Source of the DNA: an uncultured Ignisphaera sp.
GTDB taxonomy: Archaea; Thermoproteota; Thermoprotei_A; Sulfolobales; Ignisphaeraceae
Length of the DNA: 34,178 bases
NCBI GenBank assembly: GCA_938074605.1
Contig: CALJEI010000016.1
Span: forward strand, 1-34,178
Direction of reading: 5' to 3'
A program made the position numbers and the translations under genes. Below are positions 8,013 through 15,796 of the stretch, one piece after another (within the stretch, counting starts at the first letter, position 1; every line of letters begins with the position of its first letter). A model generated the notes under the pieces. It did no database searches. It was not told the DNA's origin and was given only the letters and a program-made list of their open reading frames with translations.

Positions 8013-9245
8013 CTACTGCTTCTTCTCCCTCCTACCCTCTCTGCGGGGTGGTTTCGTCTCCCTTACCTCCTTCTTTGGTGGTGGCTTTGGATAAAGCTGC
8101 TTAACCTCCTCAATTCTCTCCATAAGCTTAGTCCTAAGCTCATCGCCAACATATCTACCCGTAAAGAAGTCTATTCTAGCAGCTATTGATAGCTTTGTGG
8201 CTAGCGCCCTTGATATTTTGCCCCTCTGCCATCTAGGTGCTTTTCTAATCTCTGAAAACTGGAAAATAACACCATGTTTTGGAGGTCTACCACCAGTTCT
8301 TAAAGCTCTAAATAAAGCTTTTTCAGCACCCAACACCTGTACTGTACTTGCAGGAAGTTTTGCAAGCTCCTCAAGACTACCTGCAAGACTTAAAAGCCTT
8401 GCCCCTAGTAGGGGGCCTACTAAAGCTGTTATGTTTGGTGCTACCTCCTTCATAACATGTGATATATAGTCTGTTAGTTTTTCTCTAAGCTCATAGAGTT
8501 CTAGCCATATATTTGCAACTGTTTGAATTATAGACATATCCATTTCAGAGAGATCAGCCCCTATACTCTTTCTAGCAGTCTCATAGATTCTCTTAGCCCT
8601 ACCCTCTGAAAGACCTAGCTTCAATAGGGTGTCTACATCCATAGACTCTCTAAACCCTATACCTGCAACAATCTTAACATATTCATCGTGCTCCTTAGAT
8701 AGATCGTCAAGCTCTGGAAAGTGTACACTATACCACTCTCTAAGTCTAGTTGCAAGTAGATTTAGAGTTTTATCAATATCGTCTATAGCTCTAATTGCCT
8801 GTACAGCCAGTAGATCTCTCTTTTGGGCATATCTTCTAAGCTTTCTTCTTGTAAGCTCTAGAGATACACTATGTACATACTCTAGAAACTCCTGCTCATC
8901 ATTAAATAGCCCAAGCTTTATAGCTAGCTCTGGTAATTCTCTACGCAATCTATATACAGGACTGCTCGCTACAACAACATCTGTTAAAAACCCCTTTTGA
9001 GCAATCTCTCTAGCTATATCAGGATCCTCAAAAACGAGTATCGACTTCCCCACATCAATTTTTGTTTTTAGAGCCTCTATCAACTGTAGTAGTGAAGGGC
9101 TTGCCCTTCCCTCAGCAAGGGGTAGAAGCTCCTCTACAATCCTACCTAAATCCTTTGGATACAGCACCTTCTCAACTATCTCCCCAGCCTCATTTAGAGC
9201 AAATATGCCTAAAGCTGTATCAGCTATAAATATCTTATTGCTCAT
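8013..9245 (-). CDS. C/D box RNP scaffold protein Nop5 (Nop56/58 homologue)
   Basis: It bridges fibrillarin to L7Ae and guide RNA in the C/D ribonucleoprotein. Seen: about 410 residues. The N-terminal domain (about 1-120) is fibrillarin-binding, and a long helical coiled-coil region lies around 130-260. The Nop domain (about 260-375) contains ALVGPLLGARLLSLAGSLEE, then STVQVLGAEKALFRAL, then RTGGRPPKHGVIFQ. A lysine/arginine-rich tail ends the protein. GTG (9248) and ATG (9245) are adjacent starts; AGGTG upstream favours the ATG. It is transcribed divergently from S30e. Confidence 0.96.
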   Translation of the reverse strand: MSNKIFIADTALGIFALNEAGEIVEKVLYPKDLGRIVEELLPLAEGRASPSLLQLIEALKTKIDVGKSILVFEDPDIAREIAQKGFLTDVVVASSPVYRLRRELPELAIKLGLFNDEQEFLEYVHSVSLELTRRKLRRYAQKRDLLAVQAIRAIDDIDKTLNLLATRLREWYSVHFPELDDLSKEHDEYVKIVAGIGFRESMDVDTLLKLGLSEGRAKRIYETARKSIGADLSEMDMSIIQTVANIWLELYELREKLTDYISHVMKEVAPNITALVGPLLGARLLSLAGSLEELAKLPASTVQVLGAEKALFRALRTGGRPPKHGVIFQFSEIRKAPRWQRGKISRALATKLSIAARIDFFTGRYVGDELRTKLMERIEEVKQLYPKPPPKKEVRETKPPRREGRREKKQ

Positions 9246-9282
9246 CACACCACACCTACTGTAGAGAGAAATACGGCTGGAG

Positions 9283-9292
9283 AAATATAAAC
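9283..9292 (-). promoter_or_regulatory. TATA box for nop5-flpA
   Basis: TTTATATTTC on the minus strand lies about 40 bases before the nop5 start, in the 126-base divergent region shared with the S30e gene. Sequence resemblance only. Confidence 0.5.
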
Positions 9293-9321
9293 TATGCTAA
9301 ACTCTATATTAGAACTAACTC

Positions 9322-9337
9322 TATAAAGATTTAAAAA
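9322..9337 (+). promoter_or_regulatory. TATA box for S30e
   Basis: TATAAAGATTTAAAAA lies 35-50 bases before the ATG at 9372. A ribosome binding site GGTG is at 9361-9364. Called from sequence resemblance to archaeal promoters. Confidence 0.5.
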
Positions 9338-9371
9338 GCTCTATATATCTAACTAGATAAGGTGTCTAGAC

Positions 9372-9569
9372 ATGCCATCCCATGGATCGCTAACAAAGGC
9401 TGGAAAAGTTAGAAGCCAAACCCCAAAAATAGCACCAAGACCAAAGAGAAACCTAGTTCCACGTGTAAGAAATAAACGTGAATACTGGATAGCCCAAAGA
9501 AAAATGCAGGGTCTACCAATACCCGCAGTTGTTCCACCATCATCTATACCGAGAAAGTCTAAGAGTTAA
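9372..9569 (+). CDS. rps30e: Small ribosomal subunit protein S30e (eS30)
   Basis: Small basic protein of the 30S subunit. Seen: 65 residues beginning [18 protein letters not shown], the diagnostic archaeal S30e N-terminus, followed by a run of Lys/Arg and the conserved Pro-rich C-terminus. ATG at 9372 with GGTG 7 bases upstream. Unlike the eukaryotic gene it has no ubiquitin-like fusion, as expected for archaea. It stands alone, divergent from nop5. Confidence 0.93.
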   Translation: MPSHGSLTKAGKVRSQTPKIAPRPKRNLVPRVRNKREYWIAQRKMQGLPIPAVVPPSSIPRKSKS

Positions 9570-9708
9570 GCTATTGATAGAGGGTATATACCCTATACAA
9601 AGTTTTTCCTAGCAGTAAACCAATCACACAGTAGACACATTGTAGATTGAAGCTAGGTTAGTCAATGTTTGGCTAGCTATAAAGCTATTTTTAGTTTTGA
9701 GAATAGTT

Positions 9709-9728
9709 CTACCATATAGCTGTGGTAG
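9709..9728 (+). promoter_or_regulatory. Hairpin over the gatE ribosome binding site
   Basis: CTACCA (9709-9714) and TGGTAG (9723-9728) are perfect reverse complements separated by 8 bases. The right arm carries the only Shine-Dalgarno-like bases before the gatE ATG at 9735. If the leader includes this element it could mask the binding site. A regulatory role is only an inference. Confidence 0.25.
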
Positions 9729-9734
9729 ACTGGT

Positions 9735-11678
9735 ATGAGGGCTGCATTTAAAGTCCCTGAAAGGTTTGACTATAGAGCTCTAGGGCTTAAGGTTGGTCTT
9801 GAAATTCATCAGCAGCTAAATACAAGGTTTAAGCTTTTCTGCAATTGTGCTACATCTATTGTTGGTGATGAGTCTCTTAAGGAGTCACCATCCTTTACAA
9901 GATTTTTAAGGGTTACCAGGAGTGAGCTTGGTGAAATTGATGTTGCAGCAGCTTTTGAGTTTCAGAGACAGAGAGTCTTTGAATATATTACTCCTATTGG
10001 TGCTTCATGTCTTGTTGAGCTTGATGAAGAACCTCCCCATCCACTTAATAGAGAGGCTATAGCTATAGCTATAGCTATTGCGCGTGCAATGAACTCTATG
10101 ATTGTTGATGAAGTTCATGTAATGAGGAAGATTGTTATTGATGGCTCTAACACCACAGGGTTTCAGAGAACTGCTATTATTGCTCTAGGTGGCTATATCG
10201 TTGATGAGGAGGGGCCTATAGGTATACAGACTATAGCCCTTGAGGAGGATGCAGCAAGGAAGATTTCTGAGGGTAGTAATATTGTTACATATAGTCTAGA
10301 TAGACTTGGTATTCCACTTATAGAAATTTCAACAGCTCCAGATATAAGAACTCCACAGCAAGCTAGACGTGTTGCTGAAAAAATTGGTCTTATGCTTAGA
10401 CTTACTGGTAAAGTTAAGAGGGGTATAGGCACAATTAGACAAGATCTTAATCTATCTATAGAGGGCTCACCAAAAATTGAGGTTAAGGGTGTTCAAAGGC
10501 TTGAGTTAATACCAAAGGTTATTGAGGAGGAGGTGAGGAGGCTTGTTGGCCTAAGGATGATACAAGAGGAGCTTAGTAGAAGGGGTGTTACAGAAGATGA
10601 GATAGTGGTGCAAAGACCTATAGAAATCACAGATATTGTTACTAATAGTAGGAGTAGAATTATTTTAGAGGTTATAAGGGGTGGTGGAAGGGCATATGCT
10701 TTAAAACTTCCAAAGTTTTCAGGTATACTTGGTGTTGAGCTACAGCACAATCGCCGCTTTGGTACAGAGCTAGCAGACTATGCTAGGCAATGGGCTGGTG
10801 TAAAGGGTATTATACACAGTGATGAACTGCCTGCATATGGTATAGATGAGGATATGGCTAAAGATATATCAAAGACTCTAGGTGTAGGAGAGCTAGACGC
10901 CTTTGTAATTATTGTTGATACTCCTGATAAAGCTTTAAGGGCGCTAGATGTTGTTAAGAGGCGTTGTATTGACGCCCTTAAAGGCATACCTAAAGAGACG
11001 CGTGGAGCAAATGAAGATGGCACTACCCGCTATCTAAGGCCACAGCCAGGAGCAGCTAGAATGTATCCTGAAACTGATGTTCCACCAACAAGAATTGTTG
11101 ATACTCTTCTTAGAGAGGCTGAAAAGTTTATCCCACCTTCTATAGATGAAAAGCTTCATAGGCTTGAAAAAATCTATGGGTTAAGTCGTGAGCTTGCCAA
11201 TCAGCTTCTACAGAGTGAGTATCTCAGTATATATGAGGAGGTCGTTGAACTCTATGGTATTGATCCAAGGCTTATGGCAGCTATATTTACATCGCTTGTA
11301 GGTGAACTTAGAAAGGAGGGTATAGATATAGGTGTTTTTGAGGATAGGCATATCCACATGCTTGCAAGAGCTGTAAAGGAGCTTGGACTAGATAAGGATT
11401 CAGTTAAAATAGCTATAGTTACACTTTATCAAAATCCCTCTATAGATTATCCAACCTATATATCACTATTATCAAGACATAGAGTTAGTGAGGAGGAGGT
11501 TCGGAGGGTTGTAAGGATCAAGATAGAGGAGAATATAGATGAAATTCTAAAGAGAGGTGATAAAGCTTTTCAATACATAATGGGTAGGGTTATGGCTGAA
11601 CTAAGGGGTCGTGTAGATGGAAAAATTGTAGCTGCTATAGTTAGGGAGGAACTTTTAAGGGTTGCTAAATCCGGTTAG
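9735..11678 (+). CDS. gatE: Glutamyl-tRNA(Gln) amidotransferase subunit E
   Basis: With GatD it converts Glu-tRNA(Gln) to Gln-tRNA(Gln), the archaeal route for glutamine charging. Seen: 647 residues, slightly above the family's usual 620-640. GLKVGLEIHQQLNT near the N-terminus, then SNTTGFQRTA and GTIRQDLNLSI, form the kinase-like domain shared with GatB. An AspRS-like insertion (about 260-420) and RMYPETDVPPTRI follow, then a helical tRNA-binding tail. The ATG at 9735 fits the family start. GatD, the partner, is not in this window. The tyw3 ATG follows 4 bases after the stop. Strong call. Confidence 0.96.
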   Translation: MRAAFKVPERFDYRALGLKVGLEIHQQLNTRFKLFCNCATSIVGDESLKESPSFTRFLRVTRSELGEIDVAAAFEFQRQRVFEYITPIGASCLVELDEEPPHPLNREAIAIAIAIARAMNSMIVDEVHVMRKIVIDGSNTTGFQRTAIIALGGYIVDEEGPIGIQTIALEEDAARKISEGSNIVTYSLDRLGIPLIEISTAPDIRTPQQARRVAEKIGLMLRLTGKVKRGIGTIRQDLNLSIEGSPKIEVKGVQRLELIPKVIEEEVRRLVGLRMIQEELSRRGVTEDEIVVQRPIEITDIVTNSRSRIILEVIRGGGRAYALKLPKFSGILGVELQHNRRFGTELADYARQWAGVKGIIHSDELPAYGIDEDMAKDISKTLGVGELDAFVIIVDTPDKALRALDVVKRRCIDALKGIPKETRGANEDGTTRYLRPQPGAARMYPETDVPPTRIVDTLLREAEKFIPPSIDEKLHRLEKIYGLSRELANQLLQSEYLSIYEEVVELYGIDPRLMAAIFTSLVGELRKEGIDIGVFEDRHIHMLARAVKELGLDKDSVKIAIVTLYQNPSIDYPTYISLLSRHRVSEEEVRRVVRIKIEENIDEILKRGDKAFQYIMGRVMAELRGRVDGKIVAAIVREELLRVAKSG

Positions 11679-11682
11679 TGCA

Positions 11683-12273
11683 ATGGCTGTTGTTAACTTT
11701 ACTGAGTGGTCTAGGAGGAGGGAGGAGGCATATAGGAGGTTTGTAGAGGATATAGAGATTGGTTACACTGATAGAGATATAGTTGATTTTATAAGACTTG
11801 TTTTCTCAAAAAGAAGAGTATTTACAACAAGTTCTTGCAGTGGAAGAATAACTATTGTAGATACCCTATATCCATGGCTTAGAGATGAGGCTTATATACT
11901 CTTTAAAAAGCATAGTAGTATAGAGCTCTCTGAAATTGAGTCCATCATTATATACAGACCCATCTATAGATACTGGCTTATTGTAAATGGCCCCATTATA
12001 CACTTTAATCTAGCCTCTCTAGAGGATGTACAGAAGCTTCTTACACTACTTAGGGAGGCTGGATTTAAACATAGTGGTATTATATCTATTGGTAGCTCTG
12101 GTATAGTTGTTGAAGCTGTTAGTGGTGTTTGGACATCATTTCTAATAAGAGATGGTGACCATATTGTTGTAACTAACCTTCAGCATATAGTTGATATTGC
12201 TAATAGCATTCTTGCAGAGGGGAAGAATAGATTAGAGAGACTATTTAAAGCTTTTAAAGAGCTTGAGATATAG
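11683..12273 (+). CDS. Wybutosine-synthesis methyltransferase Tyw3-like protein
   Basis: Tyw3 methylates the wyosine precursor at G37 of tRNA-Phe, using S-adenosylmethionine. Seen: about 196 residues. SSCSGRI at 50-56 is the family's signature motif. The central part has the conserved YWLIVNGPIIHFNL-like core, and there is an SIGSSGIVVEAVSG stretch. The start is ATG at 11683, just after the gatE stop; an in-frame TTG at 11662 would overlap gatE and is less likely. Close spacing points to co-transcription with gatE and the ATPase gene downstream. Confidence 0.9.
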   Translation: MAVVNFTEWSRRREEAYRRFVEDIEIGYTDRDIVDFIRLVFSKRRVFTTSSCSGRITIVDTLYPWLRDEAYILFKKHSSIELSEIESIIIYRPIYRYWLIVNGPIIHFNLASLEDVQKLLTLLREAGFKHSGIISIGSSGIVVEAVSGVWTSFLIRDGDHIVVTNLQHIVDIANSILAEGKNRLERLFKAFKELEI

Positions 12274-12302
12274 CAGTATCTGATAGAGAATGGCTATTAG
12301 TG

Positions 12303-13463
12303 ATGCCTATGAGTAGTGTGTGGGAAAAGTTAAAGCCTCTTACACCAGGTCAAGAGGACATGGTAAAAGCGCTAATGGATAAAAGTCTAGAGGTTGTAGG
12401 ATTCTTTGGCCCTACAGGTACAGGTAAGTCTCTATTTAGTTTAGCATATGGTATTAGTAGCGTAGTTTCTGGGGAGTACCATAGGTTTATAATTGTTAGA
12501 TCTATTGTTGATGTGGTTACTGGTGAAGAGGTAACTATAGCTAGATCGCCAACAGCATTTATAGATGTTATGAGGAGCTATCTACAGGATATTGTAGCAT
12601 CATTTATAGAGTGGAGTAGTGTTGAATCTCTAATTAATGAAAACAAAATAGTTTTTGCAGATCCCCACTACCTGAGGGGAAGAACATTTGATAACTCTAT
12701 AGTATTTCTAGATGATATACAGGTTATGAAGCCTGAAAGTATTATAGAGGCTATTATTAGGGTTGGGCGTAACAGTAGATTTATAGTTGCTGGAGATCCT
12801 ATTTTTCAAGCACTTAGAGAGGTTGGCCAAGATCCTGCAGCTCTAATTAGAGAGGTTCTACTAAGTGAGGAAAAGTCTAAAGTTGTTGACCTTGGTATAA
12901 AGGATATTGTTAGAGAGGGTGCTAAAAGAGGGCTTAGATTTCTAGTTGAATATAAGCTTAGATCTAGACAGCTATCAGATGAGGAGAAAAGGGTTTATGA
13001 TGCTATAAAGCTTAAGGCGCCAGATGCCGACATTATAACTGTTGTAGATATAGCTCCAATTAAGAAGAGCTTTGAGCTATCCTCAGAACACATACCTGAT
13101 GCTCTAATAGTTGTTAAACAAGGGCATATGGGTAGACTTGTTGGTAGAGGTGGGGAGAGGATAAATGCTGCTGAAAAAGAGATTGGAGTAAAGCTACGGG
13201 GAGTTGAGCTAAATCTAGACTTCAAGGATATTGTAAGAGCCCTCCACCCAACATCATGGATATGGAAACATGTTACAGAGGTTGATTTTGCAGGGCCAAA
13301 CCTACAGATAAATGTCTATGAAGATGCTATAGGTGCTGCTGTTGGTCAGAGGGGCAGCTATGTAAAGTTTCTAGACTCTGTGATTCGAAAACTATTTGGT
13401 GTAGGTGTTCGTATAATAGCTGTAGAGAGACCTAGGCAGGAACGTAAAAGAGAAAGAAGATAG
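12303..13463 (+). CDS. PhoH-like ATPase with two KH RNA-binding domains
   Basis: Seen: about 386 residues. The N-terminal RecA-like ATPase has Walker A GPTGTGKS at 36-43 and Walker B SIVFLDDIQ. The middle is a charged linker (about 195-240). The C-terminal part holds two KH-type domains, recognisable by GRLVGRGGERI and GAAVGQRGSYV. Known: PhoH-family ATPases are linked to RNA metabolism, and archaeal versions fused to KH domains are conserved but uncharacterised. Inference: an RNA-remodelling or RNA-decay ATPase. It lacks an N-terminal PIN domain, so it is not the PINA helicase. The start is ATG at 12303, with a GTG immediately before it; 29 bases separate it from tyw3. The C-terminus is basic. 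Confidence 0.83.
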   Translation: MPMSSVWEKLKPLTPGQEDMVKALMDKSLEVVGFFGPTGTGKSLFSLAYGISSVVSGEYHRFIIVRSIVDVVTGEEVTIARSPTAFIDVMRSYLQDIVASFIEWSSVESLINENKIVFADPHYLRGRTFDNSIVFLDDIQVMKPESIIEAIIRVGRNSRFIVAGDPIFQALREVGQDPAALIREVLLSEEKSKVVDLGIKDIVREGAKRGLRFLVEYKLRSRQLSDEEKRVYDAIKLKAPDADIITVVDIAPIKKSFELSSEHIPDALIVVKQGHMGRLVGRGGERINAAEKEIGVKLRGVELNLDFKDIVRALHPTSWIWKHVTEVDFAGPNLQINVYEDAIGAAVGQRGSYVKFLDSVIRKLFGVGVRIIAVERPRQERKRERR

Positions 13464-13575
13464 GGATTTAACCCACATCTCTATAGCTTTTATAGACTTG
13501 AGCTGATTATAGCGGATTTAATTTAAGTAGTGCTATCTACTATATTTCCTGCTTAAGATGGTTGAAAGCTTAGAG

Positions 13576-13863
13576 TTAAGGATTATGTCTGTGTTTTTCT
13601 TTAATATTTTTTGCTATTAGTTTAATTAGTTCACTTTTCCTACCACTGTAATCTATGAGTATAAGTCCTGTGTATTTAAACCAGTGTTTTGGGTGTTTCT
13701 TATCCTTTATATATTGGCATTTTAAATTTAGTTTTTTGCATACATCTAGAATTATGTCTATAGATGGTCTATCTATACATAGCGTTTTTGGAATCTTTCT
13801 TCCACTGAATCGAGATACTGTACAGTCAAAGTAGTGGGGCCAAATTCTATAGGTTTTATTCAT
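13576..13863 (-). CDS. srp19: Signal recognition particle subunit SRP19
   Basis: SRP19 binds 7S RNA and promotes SRP54 binding, in co-translational targeting of membrane and secreted proteins. Seen: 95 residues. RIWPHYFDCTVSRFSGRKIP is the classic SRP19 N-terminus, and HPKHWFKYTGLILID follows. The C-terminus is basic. The ATG at 13863 lies 2 bases after the S8e stop, so the two genes form one transcript with S8e first. The family identity is clear. Confidence 0.93.
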   Translation of the reverse strand: MNKTYRIWPHYFDCTVSRFSGRKIPKTLCIDRPSIDIILDVCKKLNLKCQYIKDKKHPKHWFKYTGLILIDYSGRKSELIKLIAKNIKEKHRHNP

Positions 13864-13865
13864 AG

Positions 13866-14261
13866 CTACTTTGATGCCTCTTCAATAAGTATGGCGTTAA
13901 CAATACCATCCTGTGATGGTCTAGAGACAATTTTTGCTTTGCCAATTTCTGTTTGAATTATTGTCCCCTTGACAATTATACCTCTTCTTGCATATTCTCT
14001 ATTTGCAGGCGTCTCAATAATGCCTGTAATTCTTGCTTTGGTGAACTGACCTGTCTTTGGATTTAGTATATTTGCATATGCCACATATTTAAGTCTAACC
14101 TTAGTATTGCCCCCATAGACACGCTCAGAGCTTCTAACATCAGTAGAAGAGAGTTTTGTCTCTGTGGGATAGCTTCCAAATTCATATTTTCTAGGCTTTT
14201 TAAATCTATGCCTCCGCCCTCCAGATATTTTCTTTAGATCATTACCTTGAAATACGCCCAT
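13866..14261 (-). CDS. rps8e: Small ribosomal subunit protein S8e (eS8)
   Basis: Basic protein of the 30S subunit. Seen: about 131 residues starting MGVFQGNDLKKISGGRRHR, the standard S8e N-terminus. NPKTGQFTKARITGIIETPA and the C-terminal SRPSQDGIVNAILIE are also conserved. The open frame extends to a GTG at 14270, but homology favours the ATG at 14261. GTGTGA lies upstream at a usable distance. First gene of the S8e-SRP19 pair. Confidence 0.95.
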   Translation of the reverse strand: MGVFQGNDLKKISGGRRHRFKKPRKYEFGSYPTETKLSSTDVRSSERVYGGNTKVRLKYVAYANILNPKTGQFTKARITGIIETPANREYARRGIIVKGTIIQTEIGKAKIVSRPSQDGIVNAILIEEASK

Positions 14262-14785
14262 ATAAATCACACAATAGTTAGGTGTAGAATAGCTAGTAGA
14301 TAATAAAGGTTTATAAGTTTTTTAACATTATCTGTAATATAGCTACATCACCATAGCCCATTCTCAACATAGATTACCCTCCAGAATTCAGGTTAATCTA
14401 GATGAAGCTCTGCAATATTAGATTTGATAGCAGTCCATGACTCTATGGAGATATAAAATCTCTTTAGGTAGAGCCTTCTAGATATAGCAATACAATTAGC
14501 TGTTAGAAGATAGTTGTAGGGTATTGGTTTTATAACAATTGATATAGTGTAGTATTAACTGTGGCTTTTACACGCCTTGGGACTTATTTCATTAAAATCC
14601 AATTCACTAACTTTAACCTATTTAGAGTAACCAAACTACAGCCCCCATTATCCAACGATACAATACTACAAAGAAATTCCATATTTCAACCTCTATACAA
14701 TAATTTTATAAACTCTATGAAATACAAAACAATAGCATTGGATTGAAGGTGGAGTTTTGTGTTGATATTGGTGGGGCCGGTCTGT
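14262..14785. other. Long intergenic region between S8e and the initiator tRNA
   Basis: About 520 AT-rich bases. It holds the S8e promoter at its left end (listed separately). An imperfect palindrome around GAATTC lies near 14367-14392, and a short GAGAT/ATCTC inverted repeat near 14446-14460. A 61-codon open frame at 14561-14746 has no ribosome binding site, recognisable domain or sensible composition, and I do not accept it. No RNA gene was recognised. Confidence 0.4.
14310..14318 (-). promoter_or_regulatory. TATA box for S8e-SRP19
   Basis: ACTTATAAACC on the minus strand lies about 50 bases before the S8e ATG, preceded by an A-rich stretch that could act as BRE. A transcription start near 14285 would leave a leader of about 25 bases. 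Sequence resemblance only. Confidence 0.5.
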
Positions 14786-14892
14786 TGGTAGCGGGGGGTG
14801 GAGTTCCACAGACAGCCATAGTGGCTATCTGTTTTGAACCACCGACCTCGGGGTTATGAGCCCCGCGGGCTACCAGGCTGCCCTACCCCGCT
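14786..14892 (-). tRNA. Initiator tRNA-Met (CAU) with a T-loop intron, CCA encoded
   Basis: The RNA can be folded by eye: acceptor stem AGCGGGG with CCCCGCT, a D arm closed by GGGC/GCCC, and anticodon stem CGGGG/CCCCG with loop CTCATAA (anticodon CAT). A five-base variable loop AGGTC and T stem GGTGG/CCACC follow. The A1-U72 first pair and the run of three G-C pairs above the anticodon loop are initiator features. The T-loop is interrupted after TTCAAA by 30 bases. Removing them gives the standard loop TTCAAAT and a 77-base tRNA including ACCA, which is encoded. The Leu tRNA in this window does not encode CCA. Confidence 0.93.
14803..14832 (-). other. tRNA intron at position 59/60, canonical bulge-helix-bulge
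   Basis: The 30-base insertion and its flanks fold as a full archaeal splicing site. The outer helix is the T stem GGTGG/CCACC. The central 4-bp helix is TTCA paired with TGGA (one G-U pair). The two 3-base bulges are AAA and ACT, and the inner helix is CAGATAGCC/GGCTGTCTG with loop ACTAT. Cutting AA|A and AC|T restores an ordinary T-loop. Crenarchaeal splicing endonuclease is known to remove non-canonical introns of this kind. Excision itself is inferred. Confidence 0.88.
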
Positions 14893-14964
14893 ATTTTACG
14901 GCCCCAATCTATATAGCTATAGTTTCTGGGCTTTTAGGCTTTTTGCCATATCCTAAATTACGTA

Positions 14965-14974
14965 CTTTATATAG
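14965..14974 (+). promoter_or_regulatory. TATA box for the Sm-like protein and L37e
   Basis: CTTTATATAG lies about 60 bases before the ATG at 15030, in the region shared with the divergent initiator tRNA. A transcript start near 15000 is expected. Sequence resemblance only. Confidence 0.45.
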
Positions 14975-15029
14975 GCTTATATTCTGTGTTTTTAGAGGAT
15001 TTCCTTGATAGAGCTTTGGTGTTGCATCT

Positions 15030-15269
15030 ATGAGCCAGAGTAGTGTACCTGTTGATACTGCACATAAGATTTTGGCTGAGGCTCTTGGTCAGGTAGTGCT
15101 CATTAGGCTTAGGGGTGGTAAGGTTGTTAGAGGTAGGCTGAAGAGCTATGATATACACCTAAATATAGTGCTTGACGATGCTGAGGAAGAGGTTGTAGAT
15201 AGTGGCTGGAGGAAGCTAGGCACAGTCCTTATAAGAGGGGAAAACATAGTTGTAATCTCACCTACATAA
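15030..15269 (+). CDS. Sm-like archaeal protein (SmAP/LSm)
   Basis: Forms heptameric rings that bind U-rich RNA. Seen: 79 residues. Sm1 motif region LGQVVLIRLRGGKVVRGRLKS leads into YDIHLNIVLDDAEEE, and Sm2 ends in LIRGENIVVISP. The ATG at 15030 has GGTG 8 bases upstream. L37e follows after 13 bases; the LSm-L37e pairing is common in archaea and suggests one transcript. Confident. Confidence 0.94.
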   Translation: MSQSSVPVDTAHKILAEALGQVVLIRLRGGKVVRGRLKSYDIHLNIVLDDAEEEVVDSGWRKLGTVLIRGENIVVISPT

Positions 15270-15282
15270 CAGGTGGTAGACA

Positions 15283-15468
15283 GTGAAGGGCACACCATCA
15301 ATGGGTAAAAGAAGTAAGAATGTAACACACATTAAGTGTAGAAGATGTGGTAGAGTTGCATACAATGTTGCAAAAGGGTATTGTGCAGCTTGTGGATATG
15401 GTAGATCCAGTAAAATAAGGAGGTATAGCTGGCAGAACAAGAAGTATAATAGAGTTAGAGTTAAATAG
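15283..15468 (+). CDS. rpl37e: Large ribosomal subunit protein L37e (eL37)
   Basis: Small zinc-binding 50S protein. Seen: 61 residues starting [13 protein letters not shown] (the family's MKGTPS signature) from a GTG at 15283, with AGGTGG 6 bases upstream. C19, C22, C34 and C37 make the zinc ribbon. The C-terminus [16 protein letters not shown] is basic. An internal ATG at 15301 is not the start, because the MKGTPS part is conserved. Confidence 0.95.
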   Translation: MKGTPSMGKRSKNVTHIKCRRCGRVAYNVAKGYCAACGYGRSSKIRRYSWQNKKYNRVRVK

Positions 15469-15796
15469 AAATCAATGGTAGATACCGCTAGATAGCATTC
15501 CACAATATATACTTAATTAATCCATCTCCTTCATAGCCATAAAATCTCTATATATTTGTTTGAGTTAGGAGTACATCCCCCTCTATAGGGTCTAGACCTA
15601 TCTACTCAACCCCAATACATGGCCTAGGCCAACCCTCATTTTAGCATAGAGCCTCCCATAATCTACTTACTGTTTCTCAAGATTTTATTAAATAAAAATC
15701 TCTATAGCTATTGAAATGGCCGGTACTGCTATTCTATTACAGTATGGAATAGCTAATTTCGAGAGTTTATGGGTTTAGAGAAGATTTATAGATGTA
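15469..15796. other. Intergenic region with no recognised feature
   Basis: About 330 AT-rich bases between L37e and the membrane protein gene. AT-rich stretches near 15680-15700 could hold a promoter for the downstream gene, but no single TATA element stands out. No RNA gene, repeat or mobile element was seen. Confidence 0.35.

Noticed and set aside
14561-14746. 61-codon plus-strand open frame
   Set aside because: No ribosome binding site, no recognisable domain and low-complexity composition; it lies in an AT-rich gap where such frames arise by chance.
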